A stretch of DNA of 64,000 nucleotides from Bettongia penicillata ogilbyi (GCA_023548195.1 JAJHZJ010000496.1:5639001-5703000), one strand, 5' to 3'; shown: positions 44,061 to 55,505, counted from the stretch's first letter. Numbers and translations are program-made. Notes: generated by a model not told the origin, from the sequence alone.

Positions 44061-44969
44061 TATATTATAGAACCTGGCCTGAGACTTAAATCTCAGGCAT
44101 GACCAGCTCCATCGTAGCAATATATTCAGCTCTATTTGAACCAAGCTTCCTCTTCTGATAACTCTATAGATGTCCTGGAAGCTTTCAGTAAATGACTAAC
44201 ATTTTCAGTCAATAAAACCATTGGGCATAAATGATGTAAAATGCTAAAAACCCATGTCTGGACTTCAATCTAGAATATTAAAAATCTTTCACTAAATGTT
44301 TTGAGTCTATAGTGTTCATATTAAATCTTTGGGTTGAAGTTTGAATAAATTGGATTTAAGATACTTTACTCTGCATTCTTAAGCCCAATTCAAAGAGCTG
44401 AGTTTAATCAAAAAACCCTTAAGTCTCTTATTATTTTATTTCACTAACAAACTGGTTTGAGGGTGAGAAGGAAGATTGAATTCAGCCCAATTGCTGTAAA
44501 ACTTTCAAAGTGATAGAACAGGGGAGAGGAGAACAAATGTGTTTGGCTTAAATTCAATCATTTTCTTTCTCAAACTAGTTTCTCTGTATCTCTCTACTCT
44601 TTCTATGTTACCTCCTAAGAAGCTGATTGGAAGAAATGTTCCTATTTGCCATCAAACCCAGATTCAGTTCCTAGTACCATAAGAGCGTAGGTTTAGGGAC
44701 CTCTGAAATCATCTCCTTAATTCTGCTTCTTTTGACCTCACAATCTTTTCTGCATACCCCATTCCCAAGCAGAAGCCTGCTTTGTAACAAAACTAGGTCA
44801 ACAGAACAATTGATAATGACCTTATGAGACAGAATACATGGCACTCTTCCCTGCAGCCTTCTGTCTGTCTACTGAGAAGACAGAGTTCTCATTCATTATT
44901 TAGAACCAAGACTGGTTGCTATAATTGCTCAGGTTTTTGCCTTTTTTTGATGTTCATTTTCATGTGCAT
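44061..44969. other. No gene or recognised repeat
   Basis: About 900 bp of single-copy-looking sequence. Confidence 0.45.
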
Positions 44970-45345
44970 AATTGTAGGTGGTATATATATTCATTTTCTG
45001 ATTCTCCTTACTTCACGCCGAATGAGTTTGTACAAATCTCGATGTTTCTCCAAATTCCTCATCATCATTATTTACTGCATAATAAAATTCCATTGCCAAC
45101 ATACATAACAGAATTCTCCAATAAATTAAGATTTCCTTTTTTTTTCAATTTTATTATACTACAAAAAACCAGGAATGTCACAAAATCACAAAATTATAGA
45201 ATTGACAGGAACCTCCAAGGACATTCATTTGAGCCCAGTATGTTAGAATACATGGGATCTTTCTTTTATATACCTGATGGATTTGCCTACTAATGGAATT
45301 GCTGGGTCAAATACATGAATAATTTAGATTCTTTTCTTACATAGT
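44970..45345 (-). mobile_element. LINE 3'-end fragment, interrupted
   Basis: TCTGATTCTCCTTACTTCAC and TACTGCATAATAAAATTCCA on the left; GGAATTGCTGGGTCAAATAC on the right are antisense pieces of the same marsupial LINE 3' region as 29215-29725. The middle (45106-45240) differs and includes an L2/MIR-like TTATAGAATTGACAGGAACC. Confidence 0.55.
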
Positions 45346-45347
45346 TC

Positions 45348-45450
45348 CAATAACCCCATCATAATTCAGAGGAAGAATTTGCCTTTCCCAAGGTCACATA
45401 GAATGGCAATCAGAAAAGCTGGGATGCCAGATCCAGCCCCATTACAATAA
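45348..45450 (-). mobile_element. MIR-type fragment
   Basis: TTTCCCAAGGTCACATAGAA, CAATCAGAAAAGCTGGGATG. Confidence 0.55.
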
Positions 45451-45548
45451 TCTTGAAGTTGGAAACTTGATTTCAAAGGGGAAGAGGCTGAATAAAGGGG
45501 ACAGAGCAGAGCAGTGTTTTCAGTAACTAAAGGATGGGATTACAGAGG

Positions 45549-45590
45549 TTGTCCCAAAAGTCATGGTGCAGTTTTAAGCTATTAAATCAA
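45549..45590 (+). mobile_element. Mariner-type MITE half
   Basis: GTTGTCCCAAAAGTCATGGT followed by GCAGTTTTAAGCTATTAAA; related to 33894-33945. Confidence 0.5.
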
Positions 45591-45612
45591 TATACTCTGG
45601 AATATCTAAAAT

Positions 45613-45984
45613 AGTGGTTTTCACAATATTGTAGAGGACCTCTGGGAGTCCCTAGGACCCTTTCAGTGGATTCACTAGACAAAGTTATTTTAATAATAAT
45701 ACTAAGTACAGTAATGTCTAATGTAGTAGCTATCTGTAGACATAACCTAAGCCAACAAACAAACTCTTTGTGTGGTTCTCAATAATTTTGAAGAGTGTTG
45801 TTTTTCATTTTTCATTCTTGAAGAAGACCAGTGAAGTCCAGAGAGTGATGTCTTGTCTTGCAAATGAATTAGATTTAATTGAGGCAGCACTGCACAAAGT
45901 CATCAGCCTCACTTTCTCCTCCTGAGTCATCAGAGTCCAGTGGTAAGAGTTCTTAGAGCAACAACAAAGTTTGGGGACCACTGA
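45613..45984. mobile_element. hAT-type DNA transposon, interrupted by a SINE
   Basis: Left end AGTGGTTTTCACA, right end TTTGGGGACCACTGA: decayed inverted ends of the AGTGGTTCTCAAAC class. Interior AAACTCTTTGTGTGGTTCTC and AATAATTTTGAAGAGTG. Flanking TCTAAAAT and ACTAGAAT match at 6 of 8. Confidence 0.6.
45800..45962 (-). mobile_element. Unassigned short SINE nested in the hAT element
   Basis: CTTGAAGAAGACCAGTGAAG, AGTCATCAGCCTCACTTTCT, AGTCATCAGAGTCCAGTGG: antisense of the family at 42221-42373. Confidence 0.6.
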
Positions 45985-46670
45985 ACTAGAATATTACAGG
46001 GAAATCCTTTAATATATTGGGGAAAAGTCCAACTTAGGTGGGATAATGACAGGGATGTGATTATACTTTTAAACATAAGCAAATGACTCCTGTGTTGGAG
46101 CTGCTGACAAATCTTCTTGCTTTAGCTTCCAGACAAAATTTGCATGTCCAAATTACTGCTTCAAATAGTGTGCTTTGGACAGAGACACACCAAACTAAGC
46201 AACATGGGCCATTCAAGGAAGAGCTTGCAATAACAGTGTTTCAGTCGATGAAGCAGGAAGATTAGTGTATAAATAAGTTTGCAGCAAACACAGGCTGCTC
46301 ACAGACCCAGCATCAAACTGGTGTGTGGCTGTTTTCCTTGTTGCACATGTCCTCTCCTCTGAGGGGTAAAAAAACAATAACTAGTGAAAAAAAACCTTTC
46401 AAAAATACTATTTAAAAGCGTGTTAATTTCCTATTCAACTGCCTGTATTACATTCATTTGTTATTACATTCAAAAGAGGAATAATTCATCCTGGTGTAGT
46501 GCAAGATTGTACAAGCCTTGTATCACCTTTTAAAACAGGGGCAATGGAGTAATTACCCCCCAAACAATCATTACTTTGCCATTATGTGAATATACTATAG
46601 GTCTTGGAAAAAGATGAGTGCATTTAAAATAAAATTTAAAAAAAGATACGGAAGAAGTGTCCTCAATGGG
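45985..46670. other. No gene or recognised repeat
   Basis: About 690 bp; the open frame 46083-46265 has no motif. Confidence 0.5.
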
Positions 46671-46674
46671 AATT

Positions 46675-46835
46675 TGGACCACCATCCTCATTTTTCAAGT
46701 AAAGAAACCAAGTCCCAGAGAGTCAATCTTTCCCAGGGCCACCCCGGGTATAAGTGGGAGAATGCAATTTGAACCTCAGAACAAGCCTCTGGCTGCAAAT
46801 TCAGCGAGTGCTCTCCTAGCCACACCACAGCCTTA
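46675..46835 (-). mobile_element. MIR-type SINE
   Basis: AAGTAAAGAAACCAAGTCCC, CAATTTGAACCTCAGAACAA. Confidence 0.75.
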
Positions 46836-47510
46836 TCCCTCTCCTCTTACATTCCTCCTAATGATGTAGGTACACTATCATTTTCTATTTTAGCTTCTTC
46901 ACTGTATCTTCAATTTCCTTTACAGACATTCCCTCCTACCTTGTATTATCTGCTATTCTCACTAATTAACAATGGAAAGAGATCTCTAAGCACTCCAATG
47001 TACTGCCATTGAACTTGCCTTCAGTTCCCAGTGGTTCTGCAGCTTCATATACAGCTTTACCTAGGTCCAAAAATGTGGCTGTATTCATGTATAAAATGCC
47101 TTTAAGGCATCCATTTCCCCTCTTTCCCACTTATTCTTCATGCCAAGAATGTATTTCCTTCTCACTTCCATTAGCCTTAGAGAAAAAGAGATAGAATAAG
47201 GAGCAGAGGTCGTCTGTAAACTGTTTAATAAGTCCTGAATGATGGAAAGGTTACTTTCTCTAATGACCATCTCACAAAGCTCTCTTTGGTGAACACAGAT
47301 ACCATATTAAGTGTGTTACTTTCATTGATACAGCCCAGAATCACCGTATGTGTTGTATCTGCGTGTAAAGTGCTGGGTCTCACCCATTTCATTAAAAACA
47401 AGCAAATAAAAACAAACCTCTGTTCCAGCAGAATTGACAGTAAAGATTTTTCTATGGATAATTGTATTTTCCTTACTATAAAAGCCATGGACCATGGCAG
47501 AATCAATCTT
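46836..47510. other. No gene or recognised repeat
   Basis: About 675 bp; overlapping short frames without motifs. Confidence 0.5.
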
Positions 47511-47514
47511 TCTA

Positions 47515-47625
47515 GAAGCATTTCGTAAGCACTGTTTATGTTCCAGGCATTGTTCTAGGTACTGGAGTTATAAAGATAAAAGTGAAATAATTCCCACCCT
47601 CATTAATTTTATATTTGCCACTATT
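47515..47625 (-). mobile_element. L2 LINE 3' fragment
   Basis: TTCCAGGCATTGTTCTAGGT, ACTGGAGTTATAAAGATAAA. Confidence 0.75.
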
Positions 47626-47661
47626 TAGAGTACCAACTGATACTTTTGTGGTGTCATATTG

Positions 47662-47742
47662 CGTGGGCAAATCTTTTTTTTAATTTCCCCATGCCTTAGT
47701 TTCCTAATCTGTAAGAGTAAAGGGCTGAACTAGATGATCTCT
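47662..47742 (+). mobile_element. MIR fragment
   Basis: CATGCCTTAGTTTCCTAATC, GGGCTGAACTAGATGATCTC. Confidence 0.75.
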
Positions 47743-49005
47743 TTTTTAAAAGTTTTCAAGTAATAATATTTTTAAAAAATTAACCTATCCCTTTCATTAT
47801 ATCCTGTCATGTACACCAATTAAGCAATTTTTTAAAAGTCTCACAAAACATATCTATGTAGTTTATCTAAACAAATCTCCACCTTAGCCAGTGGATTACA
47901 CCCTCTCTCAGGCCCCTTCAAGTTCTACATGGCATCACTCTACCTTGATAGTGAAAGCACTTTGCCTATTGTCCATCTCCCAATCTTCCCAGTTCCCCAA
48001 AAATAAAAATTCCTTCTGTCCTTGGTCATAAGTATCTCTTAAATTCACCAGGAAAGTTCCTAGAAATTTCATTTCTTCTTTTTATTTCTTCTGTTTTTAC
48101 CAAGAGAGCTAGGTTGGTAAAATAAATAAATGAAATACCATGTATTTCCAATTTGTGGTATTTAAAATATGTCCTTCTTCATCTTGCAATTTACTTAGGT
48201 TTAAGACTTCAACCCATGAAAAACCAGTTAATTCCTTCAATTATTAATATCTTGGAAGGCATTGTTTAAATTGATTTTACCTTAAAAGGTATGGTCAGAG
48301 CTACTTTTATTGACTTTATAATTTGACTGTGACAATATTTTCCATTTTGCTCATGTACATGGGAAGTCACCGCTATCACAGACCTCAATTCTCAACTGCT
48401 TGTCAATTCTATAACACTAGCTTCTAAATTTACTGCATCCTTCCTTCTTTCATTCACCACACCCCAAGAATTCTGCATCTAGGTGAATATTTGACTGAAT
48501 TCCTCTGGAATAAAGAATTGCCTCTGGGTTCTATCTAACTAAGAAAATAGCTTCCAAGATAAATTCCTCAAGAGACCTTAGCAGAGCAGTCAGACTGAGC
48601 TTTCTCTGAGTCTAGAGAATATCTATTCTCTGCAAAGCCTTTTACAGTCCTTAGGGGAACATGCCCATCTTGGCACCAATTTCTATGGATTCTTCTGTCA
48701 GGGTGATGGATTTTTCTTTGTACAACAAGAATGAACTTTATGCTAGTTGCATTAGGAGCAGAAAGTCTAGCCCAGACAGAATTGTCACCCAGCCTGAATT
48801 GTTTCCATCTGAATATCAAAACATATGCAGCCATTACAACTGCAATTGGATATGTTAGAATATGGAGGTCTACTTTTTACCTGATTCCCGGAGTCCAGGT
48901 AGGAGACAATTTCCATTGAGAAACCCAAATTCAAGGTAGGAGGACAAGCATACATTTGCATCACATTTTTAGGAAATTAATAAGGACTTATGAAAGGAAG
49001 TATTA
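47743..49005. other. Repeat-poor stretch, no gene recognised
   Basis: About 1.26 kb. The three overlapping frames near 48568-48919 on both strands show no domain. Candidate for conserved non-coding sequence. Confidence 0.4.
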
Positions 49006-49009
49006 ATCA

Positions 49010-49110
49010 GCTTGGTGATACAGTGGAAAGAGCCAGAGTAGAAAACAAAACAAATACTTTATTCTTGCTTTGGTACCAATGCTGAAAGCACTGTGACCAC
49101 ACTTTAATTT
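49010..49110 (+). mobile_element. Degraded MIR-type SINE
   Basis: CTTGGTGATACAGTGGAAAG and CTGAAAGCACTGTGACCACA; CORE poorly preserved. Confidence 0.5.
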
Positions 49111-49465
49111 CAAGGAGGATTAAACATCCAGCAAAAATCAAAACCTTGGACTGCTTCCATTAAGTCTTCAAGTCCCTGAATGTCTTGCTAGTCACAACTA
49201 CGTATTGCCAAATTACAAGAGGAAAAGAAGAAAGAAAAACATCACTGAACCAGTGCTATATTTGGAACAAAGTCAGTGTAATTTCTAGGATACACTCCTG
49301 ATTGTCATTTCCAAAGACTTTGTCCTAGAATATTGTCTCTTTTTTCTCTTGATTCACCAACTCCCAGAAATTAAATTATCATCTATCTATGAACATCACC
49401 CTCTCATTTATCCAGTTAAACCAAATCTCTCTTCTGAATTTTACTGTCATTTACCAGTGGTCTCT
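49111..49465. other. No gene or recognised repeat
   Basis: About 355 bp; nothing identified. Confidence 0.5.
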
Positions 49466-49469
49466 TGGA

Positions 49470-49620
49470 TATCTCCACCTGGGTTGCCTTCAAGAATTAT
49501 ACTGTAAGCTCTTTAATAGCAAGAGCTATCTTATATTTTTTAATCATATTTGTATGGCTAGCTGTATTTTATTTGTAGCATAATGTCTGACGTATAATAA
49601 ACACACTTACTGACTAATAT
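49470..49620 (+). mobile_element. L2 LINE 3' end
   Basis: ATACTGTAAGCTCTTTAATA, CATAATGTCTGACGTATAAT, AAACACACTTACTGAC. Confidence 0.7.
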
Positions 49621-50329
49621 CAAAGTCATAAGTACAAATTGGAACTGAAAATATTCCCCTTCAAACCAATCTCTCCTCTAATCATCCCTTTTTCTATAGA
49701 AAATAGGACTATAAGTTTTAAGGGAGCATTTACCAAGGCACTTCTCATCTCTCTCAAACATTCTCATCTATCTAACTGCAATGGCAAAACAAGATCTTTC
49801 ACTTCTCTATTACCTGTAAATGTTACTTATATTTCTTTTGCATTGAAAGCTTGTTGATATATTTTGAAATGGCTTTATATTTTTCACTTTACATCTATAT
49901 ATTATGTAACTGGTAGATGGGTGCTTCATGTACAGAGAATTGATATGGAGTAGGGAAATTTAAATTGCCATATCAAAGCACATTATCAAAAGCAGGAAGC
50001 CTTTGAGATTCCATATTTTGTTGCTGCATATAGAAAAGGCTTTGACAAGATGGAATTATCTGATGCCAGTTTCATTTGGAGGAAGTAGTGAGCTTATAGA
50101 ATGCTTTTTAATGAAGGGTTGAAAAATTCTCTTTGGAGGGAAAGCACATCAGAATAGCTAATTAAGAAAGATAGTAGCTTAAAATCAATACTAGCATTTA
50201 TGTAAATGTATGACATGGATATCTATATTTATATAATGATATACACACATATATGCACATATAAATATGCATGCACATTTTAAGTATATGTATTTAAACA
50301 TGAATGGACAGATGGCATAGAGAGATATA
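49621..50329. other. No gene; TA-rich end
   Basis: TA/CA-rich sequence at 50220-50300 leads into the GATA array; the rest is unrecognised. Confidence 0.5.
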
Positions 50330-50348
50330 TGGATGGATAGAGACAGAC

Positions 50349-50399
<51 letters not shown>

Positions 50400-50418
50400 C
50401 AGACAGGCAAATAGATAG
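50330..50418. repeat. (GATA)n microsatellite
   Basis: GGAT, GACA, about 13 pure GATA units, then GACA units. Confidence 0.95.
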
Positions 50419-50585
50419 TGTGAAACAGTGGATGAGAGCTGAATTTGTAGTCAAGGAACCTAGATTTGAAGGTGTATTCTGCTTCTCACTATTACTTCTC
50501 ACTTGGTTTTGTCATCCACAAAATGACAAGATTGAAGTAGATGGCTTCTAAAATGTGTTCTATTACCAGATCTATGTTTCTATGA
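50419..50585 (+). mobile_element. MIR-type SINE
   Basis: TGTGAAACAGTGGATGAGAG, AGGAACCTAGATTTGAAGGT, TTGAAGTAGATGGCTTCTAA. Confidence 0.75.
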
Positions 50586-50830
50586 TAGACAGACAGACAG
50601 ATAGATACATAGATAGGTGACAGATGAATGAACAGATAGATGATAGGTAGATAATAGATCTTTTATGCCAGAGTGGAAGGATAATTGCATAATTGGTTAA
50701 TAGGTAGATAGTAGATAGACATGATGGAGAGATAAATAGATGATAAATGGGTAAATAAGTAAAGAACAGCTGGATGGATGGATTGAAAGACAGATAAATA
50801 AATACATAGAAACATAGACATTATTATATA
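50586..50830. repeat. Degenerate GATA/GACA-rich array
   Basis: Imperfect GATA, GACA and GGTA units over about 240 bp with a non-repetitive gap at 50660-50690. Confidence 0.85.
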
Positions 50831-50832
50831 GC

Positions 50833-51240
50833 TGAAAGACAAATGGATTTGGAGTCAGAGGTTCTAGATTTGAAGCTCTACTCTACTACTCACTTTAAGC
50901 GAGTTATTTGGCTTTTCTTGACCTCAGTTTGCTCATCTAGAAAACGATAGGGTTGGATTATATGGCTTCTAAGTAGCAGCTCAGTGGTTCAGTGGATAAC
51001 ATGCTGGGCATGGACTCAGAAGAAGACTTATCTTGAGTTCAAATTCAGCCTCAGATACTAGTTTTATGATTCTGGGCATACATATTTGCCTCAGTTTTCT
51101 TCATCTTTAAAATGATCTGGAGAAGGAAATGGCACATCACTCCAGTATCTTTGCCAAGAAAACTCCAAGTGGGATTACATTGACATGACTGAACATGAAA
51201 AATGGCTTCTAAATTTCCTTCTGTCTCAAAATCACCTGAT
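50833..51240 (+). mobile_element. MIR-type SINE interrupted by a second SINE
   Basis: Left part has GGATTTGGAGTCAGAGGTTC and TAGGGTTGGATTATATGGCT; right part resumes at 51202 with ATGGCTTCTAAATTTCCTTC. Confidence 0.75.
50973..51201 (+). mobile_element. Long-tailed marsupial SINE with 11-bp target duplication
   Basis: ATGGCTTCTAA occurs perfectly on both sides (50962-50972 and 51202-51212). Head CTCAGTGGTTCAGTGGATAA, tail GATCTGGAGAAGGAAATGGC and GACATGACTGAACATGAAA. 229 bp. Confidence 0.92.
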
Positions 51241-51374
51241 AGACAGCCACAGATAAACTGAGAGAACCTATGATTTTTCAATGTACGTACTACCCATTTT
51301 GCAAATTCCCTCCACCAATGCCAATCAGAAGGATCTGGAATGTATGCTCTCAATTACCTGAGCCACTAAGAAGT

Positions 51375-51490
51375 TAAGGATATCAGTCCACCAACAATTC
51401 TTCAGCTATGTCCTAGACATGGTACAAGGCTCTGGGAATGCAGAGGTAGAAAGGAAATAGTCTCGGTTCTGAAGGAATATAAATTCTACT
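51375..51490 (-). mobile_element. L2 LINE 3' fragment
   Basis: GTACAAGGCTCTGGGAATGC, TGAAGGAATATAAATTCTAC. Confidence 0.6.
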
Positions 51491-51499
51491 GGACGTTTT

Positions 51500-51615
51500 A
51501 TTCTATCTAAGTAAATTATCCACAGTAACAAAGCTATTTTGTGACAGAGGCAAGTGTTGAAGTTAGCTCTTACTGATTTGAAGTCTGGTCTTCTCTATAA
51601 TAGACCAAGGTACTA
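51500..51615 (-). mobile_element. MIR fragment
   Basis: GCTCTTACTGATTTGAAGTC, TGGTCTTCTCTATAATAGAC. Confidence 0.5.
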
Positions 51616-52505
51616 TATATACCCAAGTAAAATAGCTGTAATTTTATAAGATCAAGAAAGCCGGGCTGAAAACATTAAAGTAAGCAAGTTTATATGGATT
51701 TCTCTAACAATTTTAACCTGCAAATTCCCTTAAGTGTTTTTAATGTAAATTTTTCCCTGCTGAAGTTTAGGCATAGATATGCATATGTGAATATATATAT
51801 ATGAAAATTGTATTTGAGTGATCTCAAATGTTTTGTAGATCTTTGCAGACTGTCAAAAGATGTATTGCATGTCTACTGTTGGCCCCAGCTTTCCATTTGC
51901 TTTCTTTCTTGCATTGTCAGTTCCCTTCACCAGGACTAGAGTTATCTGATGTGTTCAATCAAAGGGGTGGATTAGGCCCTTTTTAATATCCCTTACAGTT
52001 ACAGAGCCCTGTGACCCCCTAGAACACCCTGAGTGAAAATGGTCAATGGAAAAATTCCATACATCTTTGCAAGGATTCTTTTTATTTTTTTTTCAGATTG
52101 TTAATGACGAAAAGATAATATAAAATTCCTTGGAATGCCTATTTTATGAGTCTATTAAAGTTAAATTCAGTTAAAGTTGGTATTTTATCACAGAATAAAA
52201 GTTCACTAGGAGGTAATGTGATTTTCATTAATGAATTGTATATCTAGCCCTCACTGTGGGTTGTTGTTTTTTTTAGGAAATTTAATTCAAACTTCATTTT
52301 GAAATTAAATTTATTTATTTTTTATTTCTAAGAACATTTTTAAAGTACTTTCCAGCAAAGTAATAATAGTTTCTATGTCTATAATACTTTAGCTTTCCAA
52401 GGTTCTTCTGTCATTCATATTACTAATATAATTGCTAAAATAATTACTAAGTAATTACTAAAATAAAAATATAGTACTAAAATAAGTGATATAATTATTA
52501 TCAAT
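51616..52505. other. No gene; AT-rich
   Basis: About 890 bp. AATTACTAA-type short repeats at 52420-52500. Nothing else identified. Confidence 0.45.
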
Positions 52506-52509
52506 TAAC

Positions 52510-52640
52510 ATTTTAAAGAGTAGCAAACTGAGGCACAGGAAGTTTAAGTGACTTGCCAGGATCACAAAACTAGGAAGGCTCAGAGCCAATTTTTAAACTC
52601 ACATCTCCCTAATCTACATCTGGTAATGTTTCCAACATGC
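52510..52640 (-). mobile_element. MIR-type SINE
   Basis: AGTAGCAAACTGAGGCACAG, GTGACTTGCCAGGATCACAA. Confidence 0.82.
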
Positions 52641-52823
52641 CAGAAAGCCTCTTGTTATGAGGTATGCATGCTCAACAGAATAGGCAGTCACACCCAGGAG
52701 GAAAAAAAAAACCTTCAACTCAAACTATTTCAATCACTTTAAAAGCAAAATTTCACCTGAAGGAGCTGTTTAATTTTTCTTTAAATTGTTCTTTGATTAA
52801 GTTTATTTTATACATGTGAATGG

Positions 52824-52825
<2 letters not shown>

Positions 52826-52856
<31 letters not shown>
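52826..52856. repeat. (TG)n microsatellite
   Basis: About 15 perfect TG units. Confidence 0.95.
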
Positions 52857-52857
<1 letters not shown>

Positions 52858-53040
52858 AATTACTCATATACACATTTGCACACCTATATTTGAGAGTCTG
52901 GCCATATAATTGCATTGATGTGAGGAATTCCCAGTATGACAACCCTGCCATTAATCCCATACTTTATCAAGTGTTGGGTCAAGAGATTAGTGGCTAGCCC
53001 ATACTCACAAACCAAGTACATAAAGTAAAGATGGCATTCA

Positions 53041-53430
53041 GGTTGTGGATATTAGATTTAGAGCTAGAAGGGACTTTTTTGGTGTTGTTCAGTCATATCT
53101 GATTTTTCATGATCCCATTTGGGGTTTTCTTGGCAAAGGTACTGGAATGGTTTGCCATTTCCTTCTCGTTTTACTGATGAGGAAACTGAGGCAAAGTGCC
53201 TGAAGCAGGATTTGTACTCAGGAAGTCTTCCTAAGTACTCGATCCATTATACCGCATCGCTGCCCAGAAAGGACTTAAAAGTCTACTGCGTCCAATTCCA
53301 CTATCTTTTCCAATGAGGAAACAGAAGATGAGAGAGATTAAATAACTTGCCTACAATATATAGCTAGGAAAGACCTGTGGTATTATTTGAACCCAGGCCT
53401 TCCATATTCCAAATCAAACACCGTTTTCTA
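53041..53430 (-). mobile_element. MIR-type SINE interrupted by a second SINE
   Basis: Left TTAGAGCTAGAAGGGACTT; right GTCCAATTCCACTATCTTTT, CCAATGAGGAAACAGAAGAT, TTTGAACCCAGGCCTTCC. Confidence 0.8.
53077..53265 (-). mobile_element. Long-tailed marsupial SINE with target duplication
   Basis: AGAAGGGACTT (53066-53076) and AGAAAGGACTT (53266-53276) flank it, 10 of 11 identical. Interior CATGATCCCATTTGGGGTTT and GTACTGGAATGGTTTGCCAT. Confidence 0.9.
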
Positions 53431-55505
53431 TCTTCTATCATGCATTACTTATTTCACTGTATAATACAGTGTCTAAAGGAATGAAATAAAAATGTTACCT
53501 ATTTTTCTTAAAGATAGGAACTCTCCCATTGAAGCACATGAGTTGCAGGAGTCTTTACAAAGGCAATGTAGGTAATGTGAAATGTATAGTATCACAAATG
53601 AAAAGGATGACCTTTTTCAAGTAGAAAGCAATGAATAAGTTTTTTCTTACTTTGATTAATCCCTATATACTATTGTTTTGGAAGTCATTTTATATGACCT
53701 TGTAAAGGTCTTCAAAGGCTGGGGTTGACTCTCTTTTCTCATTGTTTCCTTAACTGCTTAACAAAGTCATGTCAATTGCTTGAGTGCAATGCTTTTTTTT
53801 TATGGAAAAAAATGGATTTCTGTTGAGGCCAGTAGCTGCCTCTCCAATTCATTCCCCTGTTGACTTGTTGTGGAAGTAGCATGAAGCCAGAGGGTAGGTT
53901 CAGACTACAGTGATTTTTCCCACATACCCCCAAATTCTGCTTTTCTTGAGGTACATTACAACAAAGAATTGCCTGAGTCACAAAGTGTAAATGAAGGATC
54001 ACTGATGAAATGTGTAGAGAGAAAAGCAGAATGTGGAGTGCTGCTGAACTAAAACGAACCCACTTTTTCTCCAGGGCAACTGTGACTTAATGGAATATGG
54101 CTGAGAACTAGATGAACCGGACTTAGCATAGAATTGTTACAGTGAGAACTATTAAACAGTTTCTTCCCAGAAATAAATACAAAAGGAAGAGATTTGAAAT
54201 CCCCAAAAGCTAATTTCGTTTTTCCCTTATAAACACATCTGAAAGATTCGGATGTCTTTTTTTCCTGTGGTTATTGGGAGATCAAAAGCCCATCATTTTA
54301 ACATCAAATAGCATAACTAGAATTTTTCCCTCCATGTTTAAAAAAGAAGATAAAAACACACCAAACAACCTGCCCTTTCTCTGTCTTTTCTCAAAGATGA
54401 AGTCATTCACACTCAATGTGGAGACTCTCTATCCTTCTTTCCTTCAATAGAAGCTTGACAGCTGATCCCAGGAGACAGTCTCAAGCTCTTTAATTTTTTA
54501 TTAGGCTACGATATTTGAAATTTGGAGACTAGACATTAGCCTTTGAGGTAGAGTATTTGATGGGATGGAACTTTTAAGCTACAAGAGCTGATTTCTAAGA
54601 CTCACCACAGATCATTTGTCAAGGGACAATGAGGCGTGTATGGGCACCTACGGGTTAGCAAACTTTCATAAGACAATATTGCAGAGGCTCAGGGAGATAT
54701 TTTTTAGTTTCAATGATAAATCAAAGAACAAAGTTGCCATGGGAGTAATGGACATTTTGCTCATTTAGTTCTCATTTTCAGGCTGACAGGAAATGTCTTT
54801 TTCTTGCTACTGTTACTGAGAAGTAGTATTAGTAGATAACATAAACTGAACACCCTTCACTCCCCTAGCAAACACACCCAAATTGTACCAGAGGGCAAAG
54901 ACTTTAGTATAAAGTGAACTAAAAGATAACGATGGTAAAAAATGCCTTATTTTAACCATGATAATGAAGATGATGTTCACTTGAATCAGATCTTTATTGA
55001 ATTTATCAAACTTACATAGGGGAGATGTAAAGACATGCACATATGTATCAATATAAGCATACATGTGTGTATGAATACTTGAAAAATATTTCCCTAAATC
55101 TTCTATCTGTGTTTGTAAGATCCTTATAAAACCAGTCAGCAGAGTGCTTTCTGATGAAGGCATAAACTGGCAGGTTACCAACTGTAACCAGAGACAGGCT
55201 ATTTTATGTAGTATGATACACAGGCTGTGAAGAAGATTGAACATTAAGCTTGTGTGGATGTCAGCACAATAGTTCGAGGCCAATCTCTTGCTCTGACCCG
55301 ACAAGGGAAGGGAGACAAGGCCATTTTTTTAAAAAGTTGAATCATGTTCTTTTCATTAGTTCATTTCTACTCTGAGGGATAAGTGAAATAAAAGCCCTTT
55401 TATTCACTGAACACCTTCTTTTCTGGGGAGTGAATGTAGACATAACTCTAAGCTAACCTTCTGTCTTCAGGAATTATGAGTGTGAGAAACATAGAGAGAA
55501 ATGTA
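53431..55505. other. Longest repeat-poor stretch, no gene recognised
   Basis: About 2.07 kb with no repeat I recognise. The minus-strand frame 54813-55304 is the longest in the window (163 codons) but shows no domain, signal peptide or compositional sign of coding I can defend. Could hold regulatory or exonic sequence; unproven. Confidence 0.4.

Noticed and set aside
44925..45293. 122-codon plus-strand frame
   Set aside because: Antisense to a LINE 3' UTR remnant and a T-rich tract.
54813..55304. 163-codon minus-strand frame, the longest in the window
   Set aside because: No domain, no recognisable homologue, and one frame of this length is expected by chance in 64 kb of six frames. Kept only as part of a repeat-poor stretch.
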